Shown here piece after piece: positions 19,041 to 28,387 of a DNA stretch of 64,000 nucleotides. A program made the translations under genes and the position numbers. Origin of the DNA: Thraustochytrium sp. TN22 (Eukaryota; Sar; Bigyra; Thraustochytrida; Thraustochytriidae); the NCBI GenBank assembly GCA_013306675.1, contig JABLUY010000002.1, positions 310,001-374,000 on the forward strand, in the 5' to 3' direction. The notes beneath the pieces were generated by a model that did no database searches, was not told the origin of the DNA, and saw nothing but the letters and a program-made list of their open reading frames with translations. Each line of letters begins with the position of its first letter. Position 1 is the stretch's first letter.

Positions 19041-20876
19041 ATGCTGAAAGAGGCGCCCGCGAGCGGCGGTGGCCAAGGCGCGCCCGAGGGCGCCGCGACG
19101 ACGACCAGGACGCTGTCCGGGTCGCCGCGAGCTTGGCAAGACAAGGAGGAGGATGCCTTGCGCAGCAAGGGAGAGGGAGAGGGGCAGGAGCGCAGCGAGG
19201 AGCGTAGCGCGCCTCTTGCAAAGGGCGAGGACAAAGTAAAGGAGAGAAGTGGAAGCAGTGTACCGCTAAGTCAAGTCTGGACGACGCCACGATTGTCGCT
19301 GCGCGAGGTGGCCGTGGACGCGCTCATCCTTGCGCTGAAGCTTGTCAGCTGGGCCTTCATGGTATCCGGGGTGGCTCTCCTGCCGTGGATCTTCTTCAGG
19401 GTACAGCAATACAGCCTGGACATTGACATGGTGAACAACGAGCCGCAGCGGTCGCTGACCTTCATCTGCCGCAAGCGTGGCAGCGTTCTAGAGCGGTTTT
19501 GGTGCCACGACATTGAGTATGGGAACATACCTCTCGCCTTTCCCCTTCTTTTCTTTCCGGCGTTAGCTATGGTTCTCGTGGTCAGGTTAGGAGTGCTGCG
19601 CACATGCATTATCGTCGTCGCGCAGCTCGGGATGTACTTCTGCTTTATGGCCTTCTACCTGAGCCCTGACCCCGACTATCAGGCAAACAACTCCATCCTC
19701 GCCCAGGCCAGCTACTTGTGCCCGACTGTGCTGCTTTTGCTGATAACCCCATTTCGCTCCATGATCTGGCGCTCGAGCCTCGGCTTGGTCATCATCTGCG
19801 CGCTGGGACTTTTCCTGAACGAGTTCTACACACAGCTCAAGTCGCTCGGTGACCTCGTGTACCTCGTCTTCATCTGGCCCTGCATCCGAGAGGCCTTTTT
19901 CTTCCTTGCGAGGCTCGTGGCACGGAACCTCGCCATGAATCCCCGGATCGGCGCAGGCATGCAGCTTCGGCGGCAATTTGCCTGGCAAATGGTCCTCACC
20001 ATCCAGATCTTCCTTGCCACCTGGTACCGCCTCATGGCTGCCACCATCACTGACCCTGCCGCATACACAGCTTTCATCATCCTGTCCTCCGTGCAAGAGA
20101 TCGTCTTCCGCAGCACCGTACGCGAGCGTGAGGACCTGCTCAGACGCTGTCTCCGCTGCTACAAGAACACGAAAACCACCTCCATGCGCGCTGTGCGCCG
20201 CAACTCCCTCGTTGCACCCGTGACGCAAGACCGTGTCAGCACGGAGTCGCCCTTGCTCAGGTTTGAGCAGGCCACCATGGAGTGGTATGCGCTGCTCTCG
20301 ATCGGAGAGATGCTAGCGGAGCATGTGGCGCTCTGGCTGACGCTGGGCATCATCATGCTCTTCCACAAGAGCATCCTGCACCTTCCTCTGCCAGTCTTCT
20401 TCGATCTCGAGGACCCCTTCGGTGCTGGGCTCGATATTACGCTGCAGCTGAGCCTTTGCTTCGGCCAGCTTCTCGCAGAGGTCGCTGTGGACTACATCTG
20501 CATTATCATCGAGAAGTACCTCAAGGGCTACCCACTTCTTCCCATCTGGCAGGCGATCCCGGTCTTCGTCCGCTTCGCAAACATGCTTATTGCCTCACTT
20601 GTGGGCCTGTCTTTCGCGCTGACGCTCTTTAGCGAGAGTGAAGAGGCCAGCATCTCAACGCAGCCGTGCATCGACGAGCGGATTTGCTCCTGCGTGCCTC
20701 CGGTCAAAAGTAAGTTCGTTCCGCCCGGGGACGCGGAATGTTTGGAAAAGGGAAGCCCACCGGCACAGACGGATCACTGACACTTGCTCTGACACACGTC
20801 CCACGCAGACTTGCACGGCCAATACTGTCTCCGCATTTATCCCAACACGAGTGGATTCCCCCCCGACCTGCTCTGA
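19041..20876 (+). CDS. polytopic membrane protein of unknown function (two exons)
   Basis: The protein has 578 residues after removing an intron at 20710-20808; exons are 19041-20709 and 20809-20876. Residues 1-85 are hydrophilic and charged. Then about nine or ten hydrophobic segments follow, near 92-118, 163-182, 186-207, 222-238, 246-262, 270-290, 318-340, 430-455, 475-495 and 520-545. The loop near 130-160 has paired cysteines (FICRKRG, WCHD), suggesting a luminal or extracellular disulphide. The spliced C-terminus is cysteine-bearing (RICSCVPPVKNLHGQYCLRIYP). I recognise no family; the layout could suit a receptor-like or channel-like protein, but no signature is present. Without splicing, the frame would instead end at 20780 with a polar tail. 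Confidence 0.75.
20710..20808 (+). other. spliceosomal intron (99 bp)
   Basis: Donor GTAAGT, acceptor CCCACGCAG, with CTGAC-like branch candidates (CACTGACAC, CTCTGACAC) 15-35 bp before the acceptor. Splicing is phase 1 and turns AAA-A plus AC-TTG into Lys-Asn-Leu, extending the reading frame to a stop at 20874-20876. Confidence 0.75.
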
Positions 20877-21432
20877 AAGGCAGCTTCAAGGCAGCTTCAA
20901 GGGAGCGCGATTGCTGTCGGAATATGATCGAGAAGCGTGGGCCGCTTTTCGCATGCCTCTCTCGTGGTGCGGTTGTCCAGATATCTGAGCCTCGGAAGGG
21001 CTCATTATGTGAAGTCTCTCTCTCTATCTATCTCTCGCGCTCGCTCGCTCGCCGGCTACAGTCAGGCCTTGAAACCGAACCACCACCGCCGGATCATTCT
21101 TGCGGTGAGTCCTGTCTTCAAGTTGGCGTTTCGCGATTCGCGAGAGTTCCGTTACATTTCACTTTTAGAGGGCAGATTCGGACCTGGCGAGTACCCGAGA
21201 CTGCTGAGTGGCCGCCCATGAACACGCCACTGCGCTGTGGCGCGTTCACGGCGTGTGCTCACAACGATTCTAGCGCCTGGGCTGGACAGGTCGACCTTTC
21301 AACGGATTGCTCTTGCTGGCCTGTTCACATCCAATGTGCTCGCGGCAGTGCAGATCATTTTTGAGCTACCTCTCCCTGCGAGACGACGCGGCGCCCCGCT
21401 CCGTCGATTGCTTCCTGAAGCTGAAAGCCACC
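20877..21432. other. promoter and 5' leader of the band-7 gene
   Basis: Contains a CT/CTAT-rich tract followed by CGCT repeats (about 21015-21056). Downstream is a possible 5' UTR intron with donor GCG|GTGAGT at 21105 and acceptor CACTTTTAG ending at 21168 (64 bp). The open frame upstream of 21433 has a start at 21307 that is less likely than the Kozak-perfect ATG at 21433. Confidence 0.45.
21105..21168 (+). other. possible 5' UTR intron (64 bp)
   Basis: Strong donor GTGAGT and a pyrimidine-rich acceptor TTTCACTTTTAG flank 64 bp upstream of the band-7 coding start. There is no reading frame to confirm it, so it rests on splice-site appearance alone. Confidence 0.3.
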
Positions 21433-22353
21433 ATGTCCTGCTGCTGCTGCCTCGCGCCTGTCTCAAATGATCAGCTGATCATCGTCGAACACTGCGGCAA
21501 GTACGTGCGCCAGGGTCGCCCAGGCCTGAACATCGTTCTCTGCTGCATCGGCGAGTGCGTGGCCGGTACACTGTCTCTGCGCGTCCAGCAGCTCGATGTG
21601 GCGGTGGAGACCAAGACGCTGGACAACGTCTTCATCAACGTCATGGTCAGCGTACAGTACGAGGTGCGGCCTGACCAGGCATACGAGGCATTCTATAAGC
21701 TGTCAAACCCGCGCGCGCAGATCACCTCGTATGTTTTCGACTCCATCCGCAGCTCGGTGCCCAAGATCAACTTGGATGACGTCTTCAACTCCAAAGACGA
21801 GATCGCCGCTGTTGTCAAGAAGGACCTTGGTGCCATCGAGCAGTACGGCTACGTGGTGGTCCAGACGCTTCTAACCGACATCAACCCCAACGCCAAGGTC
21901 AAGGAGGCTATGAACGAGATCAACGCGGCACAGAGGAAGCGCGTGGCGGCTACGGACAAGGCGGAGGCGGAGAAGATCCTCGTCGTGAAGGCTGCTGAGG
22001 CCGACGCCGAGAGCAAGTACCTTGCTGGCGTGGGTATCGCGCGCCAGCGCCAGGCCATCGTGGAGGGCCTGCGCGAGAGCGTCAAGGCCTTCTCTGAGGA
22101 TGTAGCCGACGTCAACTCGCAGCAGGTGCTCGAGCTCATGCTCATGACTCAGTACATGGACACGATGAAGGACATCGGCGCACAAGCAAAGTCCAGCACT
22201 GTCTTCATCCCGACCAATGCCAACGACACCATGACGCAGATCCGCTCCGCCTTCTTGCAGGCGCAGGCCGCCGGCAATGCCATGGTCACCGCTCCGCAGC
22301 CCAACGCCATGGCGCGCTTCAGCGGCGCCAACCAGGTGCACCCGCTCGACTGA
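21433..22353 (+). CDS. SPFH/band-7 protein of the hypersensitive-induced-response (HIR) type
   Basis: The protein has 306 residues, the normal HIR length. The N-terminus MSCCCC offers a cluster of cysteines for palmitoylation and membrane anchoring without a transmembrane helix. The SPFH core follows, with a LSLRVQQLDVAVETKTLDNVFINV strand pair, shown here as LRVQQLDV and TKTLDNVFINV, then YEAFYKLSNPRAQI and SYVFDSIRSSVPK. A long Ala/Glu-rich helix (AEAEKILVVKAAEADAESKYLAGVGIARQ region, about 175-225) mediates oligomerisation in this family. HIR proteins form membrane-microdomain scaffolds linked to ion-channel control and defence in plants; the role in a protist is unknown. The ATG sits in a textbook context (GCCACCATG), and upstream sequence has no family resemblance, which decides the start. 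Confidence 0.95.
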   Translation: MSCCCCLAPVSNDQLIIVEHCGKYVRQGRPGLNIVLCCIGECVAGTLSLRVQQLDVAVETKTLDNVFINVMVSVQYEVRPDQAYEAFYKLSNPRAQITSYVFDSIRSSVPKINLDDVFNSKDEIAAVVKKDLGAIEQYGYVVVQTLLTDINPNAKVKEAMNEINAAQRKRVAATDKAEAEKILVVKAAEADAESKYLAGVGIARQRQAIVEGLRESVKAFSEDVADVNSQQVLELMLMTQYMDTMKDIGAQAKSSTVFIPTNANDTMTQIRSAFLQAQAAGNAMVTAPQPNAMARFSGANQVHPLD

Positions 22354-22640
22354 AAGTAGACAAACTTGCGCTCGATCGAACGACGCTCGTGGAGATGGCA
22401 GACAGTTCGTGGTCGGTTCGATACCAACGCCTTGACGATTCATGCACGACATACGTACACTCGCTCGGGCCGCACTCTGTTGTGTGCAAAGCTGCGTCAA
22501 GCATGCCCGATTGGAACGGACAGGGGGAAAGAGAAGGCGAGAAAGGCAATCATCAATCAATCAGGTCTTTGTGCATACCAGTCCGCAAGAAGAAAGAAGC
22601 GGAGATGAAACTGGACAGGCAGTCCGTCAGTTCAGGCACG

Positions 22641-25600
22641 TCAGTCCACGAGATCTTTGTGCTCAAGGTTGGCAGCCTTGGCCATCGCCCGGAAGTGGCC
22701 ATCCTGGCGCTTGAGAAGCTCCGACGGCGTGCCAACTTCCGCAACACGGCCCTTGCTCATCACCACGATGCGGTCTGAGTGAATTATCGTGTTGAGGCGG
22801 TGCGCCACGATGATCTTGGTGCCTGGCAGCCGCCGCAGCACGCGCTGCACAGCGGCATCGGTGCTCTCGTCCAGAAAGCTCGTGGGTTCATCGCAAACGA
22901 TGAAAGGCCGCGGTTGCAGGACGATCCGCGCAAAGGAGAGCAGCTGTCGCTGGCCCGCCGAGAGCGAAGATGCCTTGTCGCCAATGTCGAGGTCCAGGAG
23001 GTCCGATGCGGCCTGCTGCGACTGCACAATGCCCGACTGCAGCAGTGCGCCCACCAGGGCGTCCTGCTTGAAGGAGCCGAAGGGGTCCAAATTCTTGCGC
23101 ACCGTGCCCGCCAGCAACAAGGGCTCCTGCGGGATGATGCTGAACGCCTCGCGCAGGGTGACGAGCCCCAACGATGCGCTGTCGCGCCCGCCTACAATGA
23201 CCTTGCCTTCGGTGAGCGGGTACACGCGGAAGAGCAGGCCAATGATGGAAGACTTGCCGGCACCCGACTTGCCTACGATTGCCACGCGCTCCTGTGACCG
23301 GATGCGGATGCTCACGTGCCGCAAGGCAAAAGGCAGCCCCGGCCGGTACACGAGGCCGACGTCCTCAAGCTCCAGCGAGGCGTCCTGTGGCCACACGCGG
23401 AAGACTGCATCCGAAGCTCCGTCTTCCTCCTCCTCTTCCTCCTCGCCGCGGCCTGCCTCCAGGTCCCCAACGCGCTTGCGCGCGTGACCGGCGCCCGCCC
23501 GGCCACGATGATGCGCCCGGGCGCCCAGCCGCAGCAGACGCTCCTTCTCGAGACGCACCAGCGTGGGCGGATCATCCGGCAGGCGCCACTCCGGCTCCTG
23601 TGGCACGTTATCACTGTCGAACTCCAGCACGCGCTCCAGCGAGGCAAGCGCGACTTGAATGATGCTAAATGTGAAGGCGCAGTGCAGCGCAAAGTACGGG
23701 ACCAGGAGCGAGTAGGTGAGAGAGAGCGCCGCAGACGACGCGTCCAGGCTGCGGTCGAGCACAATGAAGATGCCGGTGCAGGTGGAGATGAAAAAGCTCA
23801 GAAAGTACGCGAGCAGCATGGAAAAGTTGACAAGCGAGAGCGAGGCAAAGGCTTGGCGGTTCCAAGCGTCGCAGGCAGCCCAAAAGCGCTCCTGCTCGTG
23901 CAGCGTGGTGATAGGGCCAGAGGCGCGGCGGCCAGAGCTGAAGGCACGCAGCGAAAGGCGGCCCACGACGCTCTCCTGCATGATGGTCTGCACTGGACTC
24001 ATGGCCAGATTTGCCGACCGCTTCACCTCGCGGTTCGTGCGATCAATCGCGGTCACCTGCAGGCCATACAGCACGGCCGAGATCGCAATGGCCGCCAGGA
24101 CCGGAGGCACCAGCACCACGACCACCACGACGAGGGCGACCAGGGTGAGCGACATTTGGAAAAAGTTGTCCGAGAATCGGCTCAGCTGCTGGTCCACGAT
24201 GCCGACGTCAGTGCTGAACCTGCTGAGAATACGCCCACTCGGGGTCGCCTCGAACCACGATATGGGCGCGTGCAGGATGCGCTCCATGCAAGCATCGTGG
24301 AGGCCCTGTGAGGCGCGAACGCCCGCATGCGAGAAAATCGCGCTCGTGAGCACGAGAAAAAGCAGAAACGAGATGCACCCAGCCGAGTACACCAGCACAA
24401 ACCGGAGGTTCCTGGAAGCGTCCGAGCCCTCGCGCGATTCGCGCACGTAGGCTGCGAGCCAGAGGTCATTGAGCGCCATGGACGCGTAGGCGCACACGCC
24501 GCATAAGCCGCCCAACGCGAGCCAGTGGTAGCCCATCCCGCGCGCGTACGTGCGAATCACGTGCCACGAGACCGCACCAATGGCACGCTGCTCCGTCTGC
24601 ACGAGGTCGTCATCCTGCCGCTCGTCGTCCGTACCACCGGCCTTGGTTCCGCTTTGGCGCGAAGCCGCCGACAGCGCCGAGACCTCGCGGTGCTCGCTGA
24701 CGGGACGTGCCGTCTCCTCGCCGGCCGGCTCGCCCTCGCCCGGCCTGCCGTCTCCGGCGTCGTCCTCGGTGCTGGCCCGGAGCGCAGCGGCGCGGGCGAG
24801 TTCCTCCTGGATCTCGTTGACGAGGGCCGGGTCAAGTGGCCCGTGGCGTAGGATACGCCCGTTTGCGCCCAGGTGCACGACGTGTGTGAAGGCGCCGAGG
24901 AACGAATGCTGATTGATGGAGGCCACCAACGTGCTCTCTGGTTCCTTGCCCACGAAGGCGTGCTCCACGAGGTGGCGGCAGATGGGCGCATCCACCGCCG
25001 CCAACACGTCATCGAAGACGTACAGCGCGGGCTTGGCGTAGAGCGCGCGCGCCACGGCGAGTCGGGCCTTCTGGCCGCCTGAGAGCGTCACGCCGCGCTC
25101 GCCAACGGCCGTGTCGAGGCCATACGGGAAGCGCTGTAGGTCGTCCCAAAGCGCCGAGCGCCGGAGCGCTGTCTCGAAAAGAGAGTCGTCGCGTGGGTCT
25201 GGCAGGCCAAAGAGAATGTTTTCACGGATCGTGCCGCTCAGCACGAAGCTCTCCTGCGGGACAAACGCCTTGCTGGCGTGCAAGAAGCTGTTTGTGGCGC
25301 CCTGGCCGTCTTCGCCGCTGATGCACTGGAGCTCGCCGAGCATGGCCGCCAGCAGGGAGGACTTGCCGCTGCCAACCTCGCCGATGACTGCGCATCGCGC
25401 GCCGCGCGGAATGCTCAGCGCCAGGTTGCGCAGCACAAAGGCAGTCAGGGAGCCCTCTACATGCTCGGTGTTCTCGCGCTGCTCCCCTTGTTGTTGCTGC
25501 TGCTGATGTGGTTGTTGCATTTGTTGCTCCTCCTGCTCGCCTGGAGAAGGGCGGTTCGTTGATGTTTGAAAGCTCGTGGTCTGTGACAAGGAGGGCGCCT

Positions 25601-27080
25601 CGGGCGCCGGCTCGTCCGTCGCGTCGGCAGCCAGCTCCTCAGCCGCCTCCACCGCCTCGATTTTCGAAGCCGTGGCATCTCCGTCTTTGTCGACAGCAAC
25701 AACGTCGGAGGCTCCGGTCGAGCTCGCTGGGGCAGGCGCAGTGACAAAGCTGGACCCTGCGGTCGGGGCGTTCGAGACCTGCATGTCCACGGTGCCGACC
25801 TTGGCCATGGCCGTGGCCTCGGCGGCCAAGCGCCGGCCCATAATGCCGCCGTGCCAAAAGTAGGTGCCTCGGAGCTGAAAGATCTCCGGCGACGTGTCCG
25901 CGTTGATCGGAGACGGGCCGGGGGCTGGCTTGCTGTCCTCGTCGCCGAGCGGAGCCGCGGAGTCCACCTCGCCCAGACGCAGAAAGCGCTCAACGCGCAG
26001 GAGCGTGATCTGCATGGCGCCGAGGTAGGTGACGCTCTCTGGGATGAGAATGAGCGCGAGGCGCAGGTTCAAAAAGACGTTAAGCGCGGCGAAGATGTCG
26101 GCGGCGCGCACCTCGTCAGACGTGGTGACCATAAAGATGAAGGACACGGCCGCGCATACCGTAGGCGTAGCGCGGCCCAGCTGCACACTGGACTGCGCAA
26201 GGGTGCGATAGCGCGCCAGACAGGCCATCTCCACAATGCGAGCCTGCTTGACGAGCTCGCCAAAACTATCCTCCCATGCGCTGAGCTTGATGGCCTTGAT
26301 GCTGTGGATGACCTGCGTCAGGAGTGAGAGCCGCGCGTCGCTTGCGTCCAGGTCCTCTTCCTCGGCGACCTGAGCGTAGTGCGCGAGGCGCCCGTTCACA
26401 AAGAGAATACAACACATGAAAACGAGGCCGATGATGCTTGCCGTACCGATGGTCGCAATGAGTACCGCCACGCCGCCCACGAGCGCCGTGACGGACATGG
26501 GCAGCTGGCAAAGGAACTTGAGATTCTCATATGTACGCATGAGGTCGTTGCCAAGAAGCGAGCTCTCCTGGATGCTGGTGGTGCCGCCCGGAATGCTCAG
26601 CGCCTTGCGCTCGATGAGCGCGCCGGTGGCCGTGAACCAAAGCGACCCGAGGAAGCCCGAAAGCGCATGCTTGAGCGCGACTGACGAATAACCCTCCAGG
26701 AGGAGCACCACTGCCAGCGCCGCAATGTAATAAAGCAGGGTGTTCTGGTCGCGCGCGCCCTCCAGCTCGCTGATGAGTTCCCTGATGAGCAGCGGCCGCG
26801 CAACAGCCGTCGTGAGCCCCTGCACGATGCTGGTGATGCCGCCGATCACCAGCAGCGGCCATGACAGCTTCCCCAGTACACGCACGAGCGCGCCGCGCGG
26901 TCGCCTCGCCTCCTCGGCCTTCCAAAGCGCGAGGGCACGAGGCACAATCGCCTCGGCGCGTAGGGACTTGGGCAGCTCCGGCACGCGCTCTGGGCCGTCG
27001 ATTCGCCGCCTGAACCCGGATACCACCACGGGAAACAGCCATAGCAGCGAGTACTCGTACACCCAGCCGCGCGCGCCCAT
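22641..27080 (-). CDS. ABC transporter, subfamily C (MRP type), full length
   Basis: The protein has 1,479 residues in the order membrane domain 1, NBD1, membrane domain 2, NBD2. NBD1 shows Walker A GEVGSGKSS (about 567), signature LSGGQ (about 665) and FDDVLAAVD, where the catalytic Glu is Asp as is usual for ABCC NBD1. NBD2 shows GKSGAGKSS (about 1269), LSAGQRQL (about 1371), CDEPTSFLD with the catalytic Glu, and the switch histidine in VAHRLN. The NBD1 switch region reads ASINQHSF, so its histidine position is unclear. There is no extra N-terminal TMD0, so it resembles short MRPs such as ABCC4/5. Glutamine-rich low-complexity sequence precedes NBD1. It should export organic anions or conjugates at the plasma or vacuolar membrane; the substrate is unknown. 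Only 287 bp separate its stop from that of the convergent band-7 gene. Confidence 0.95.
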   Translation of the reverse strand: MGARGWVYEYSLLWLFPVVVSGFRRRIDGPERVPELPKSLRAEAIVPRALALWKAEEARRPRGALVRVLGKLSWPLLVIGGITSIVQGLTTAVARPLLIRELISELEGARDQNTLLYYIAALAVVLLLEGYSSVALKHALSGFLGSLWFTATGALIERKALSIPGGTTSIQESSLLGNDLMRTYENLKFLCQLPMSVTALVGGVAVLIATIGTASIIGLVFMCCILFVNGRLAHYAQVAEEEDLDASDARLSLLTQVIHSIKAIKLSAWEDSFGELVKQARIVEMACLARYRTLAQSSVQLGRATPTVCAAVSFIFMVTTSDEVRAADIFAALNVFLNLRLALILIPESVTYLGAMQITLLRVERFLRLGEVDSAAPLGDEDSKPAPGPSPINADTSPEIFQLRGTYFWHGGIMGRRLAAEATAMAKVGTVDMQVSNAPTAGSSFVTAPAPASSTGASDVVAVDKDGDATASKIEAVEAAEELAADATDEPAPEAPSLSQTTSFQTSTNRPSPGEQEEQQMQQPHQQQQQQGEQRENTEHVEGSLTAFVLRNLALSIPRGARCAVIGEVGSGKSSLLAAMLGELQCISGEDGQGATNSFLHASKAFVPQESFVLSGTIRENILFGLPDPRDDSLFETALRRSALWDDLQRFPYGLDTAVGERGVTLSGGQKARLAVARALYAKPALYVFDDVLAAVDAPICRHLVEHAFVGKEPESTLVASINQHSFLGAFTHVVHLGANGRILRHGPLDPALVNEIQEELARAAALRASTEDDAGDGRPGEGEPAGEETARPVSEHREVSALSAASRQSGTKAGGTDDERQDDDLVQTEQRAIGAVSWHVIRTYARGMGYHWLALGGLCGVCAYASMALNDLWLAAYVRESREGSDASRNLRFVLVYSAGCISFLLFLVLTSAIFSHAGVRASQGLHDACMERILHAPISWFEATPSGRILSRFSTDVGIVDQQLSRFSDNFFQMSLTLVALVVVVVVLVPPVLAAIAISAVLYGLQVTAIDRTNREVKRSANLAMSPVQTIMQESVVGRLSLRAFSSGRRASGPITTLHEQERFWAACDAWNRQAFASLSLVNFSMLLAYFLSFFISTCTGIFIVLDRSLDASSAALSLTYSLLVPYFALHCAFTFSIIQVALASLERVLEFDSDNVPQEPEWRLPDDPPTLVRLEKERLLRLGARAHHRGRAGAGHARKRVGDLEAGRGEEEEEEEDGASDAVFRVWPQDASLELEDVGLVYRPGLPFALRHVSIRIRSQERVAIVGKSGAGKSSIIGLLFRVYPLTEGKVIVGGRDSASLGLVTLREAFSIIPQEPLLLAGTVRKNLDPFGSFKQDALVGALLQSGIVQSQQAASDLLDLDIGDKASSLSAGQRQLLSFARIVLQPRPFIVCDEPTSFLDESTDAAVQRVLRRLPGTKIIVAHRLNTIIHSDRIVVMSKGRVAEVGTPSELLKRQDGHFRAMAKAANLEHKDLVD

Positions 27081-28387
27081 GGTGCGGTGCCCGCGGCTCG
27101 GCTCCAGCTCGAGCGGGCGATGTGAATCTGTGGCTACTTGCCTCTCTAGCTACTAGCTAGTAGCTAGAGCTACTAGCCAGCTCTACCAGAGTGCGCGTTG
27201 ATTGGTCGATTGGTCAAGACGAAGAGCGGCAGGACCCTGTTACCTCGGAGGCGATCGGTCACCTCCTCACCGCCAGCCTGACAGTGAGAGCGGACCCAGC
27301 CGTCGCCGCCGCCGCCGGCGCTCCTTCGCCTCGAGCGGACAAGCAGCCTGGCTGCGGCTGGTCCGCGCTGGTCTGCCAGAGCAGAGCAGGCGCCGCTGCC
27401 GCCGCCGCCGCCGCCGCCGCCGCCGCGCACCGCTGCCGCCGCCGCAGCCCGCGACCGCGCGGGCCGTTCTTCGTGGCGGCGTTGCGAGAATGCTGCCAAG
27501 CTCGTCTGCGCGTCTGCGCCGTCTGCGTGTTCTGCGCGCGCGCCGCCGGCGCCACTCCGCGGCCCCGCCGTCCGACACTGGCAGCCGCGGGATCCTGGTG
27601 GCGCCGCAGCGCGCCCTGGCTGGTCACTCACGCTGACTGGCTCACGCGACCGTGACACGCGACTCACTGCAGTGCCAAGACATGCCATGAGGCCATGAGA
27701 GGCACTCGTCGTTCGCAGCAAAGGCACACGGCACTGGAGTCGGTGAAGCTGCGAACGCCCAATGGGCACACGTTCACGGCCGTTCACGGCCGTTCACGGT
27801 TCAGCCTGAGTTGGGGTTTTCTGGCTGCATTCATCGCCGCGTCGTCACCTCCTTCGTCGCGGTCGCGGCCTGACTGAGAAGGTGAGGTCGACCACTATCT
27901 GGGCCAAACGGGCGCGGGGCTGCGGCTGAAAAACAAAGAGGCTAGGATGGACTTTGACTGATTCACTGACTCACAGAGTCGTGTCCCGCCGCATGCGGGG
28001 GGGGCTGACGGTGAATGTCACACCGCTCTCATCAGACTCTCTTGTGAAGATGGCAGCATGGTAGGGTGCCCGGTACCGTCCTGGGAAAATCGAAAAGGCA
28101 AACGAGACCGAGAGCTGCGCCGAAGCGCGATCACCATCCAAGAGAGGTCTGAGCGCTGGGTGACTGTTAGCATGCATGCACGAGAATGTGAGCCGGGCCC
28201 AAGTGCCAAGAGCTGATGAGGTGCCAAGAGCTGAAATGAAAGGGCACGCTGATTCACTTTTCTTTCTCGTACCCCACCCCAGCACTGCACTGCACTGGCA
28301 CTGGGCCAGGCGGTGGCTACTGGTGGTGGTAACAGGTACCACCCTCTCGATACGCCTGGTGTACACTGACTGTGAGGACAACGAGAA
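27081..28387. other. intergenic region upstream of the ABCC gene
   Basis: 1.3 kb holding the ABCC promoter and the 3' end of the giant WD40 gene. Contains a 26-bp perfect palindrome (27144-27169), a GCC-repeat (about 27392-27425) and three tandem CGTTCACGGC units (about 27773-27800). No gene is supported. ORFs of 140-200 codons on both strands over the GCC repeat are Arg/Ala-rich shadows. Confidence 0.6.
27144..27169. promoter_or_regulatory. 26-bp perfect palindrome upstream of the ABCC gene
   Basis: The sequence centred on the AGCTAGTAGCTAG run reads identically on both strands over 26 bp, from CTCTAG to CTAGAG, with no spacer. It lies 64 bp upstream of the ABCC ATG. A site for a dimeric transcription factor or a cruciform/hairpin is possible; no known motif is assigned. 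Confidence 0.55.

Noticed and set aside
22360-22440. tRNA-like T-arm (GGTTCGATACC) downstream of the band-7 gene
   Set aside because: No matching acceptor stem or D and anticodon arms can be built at tRNA spacing, and the T stem itself has a mismatch.
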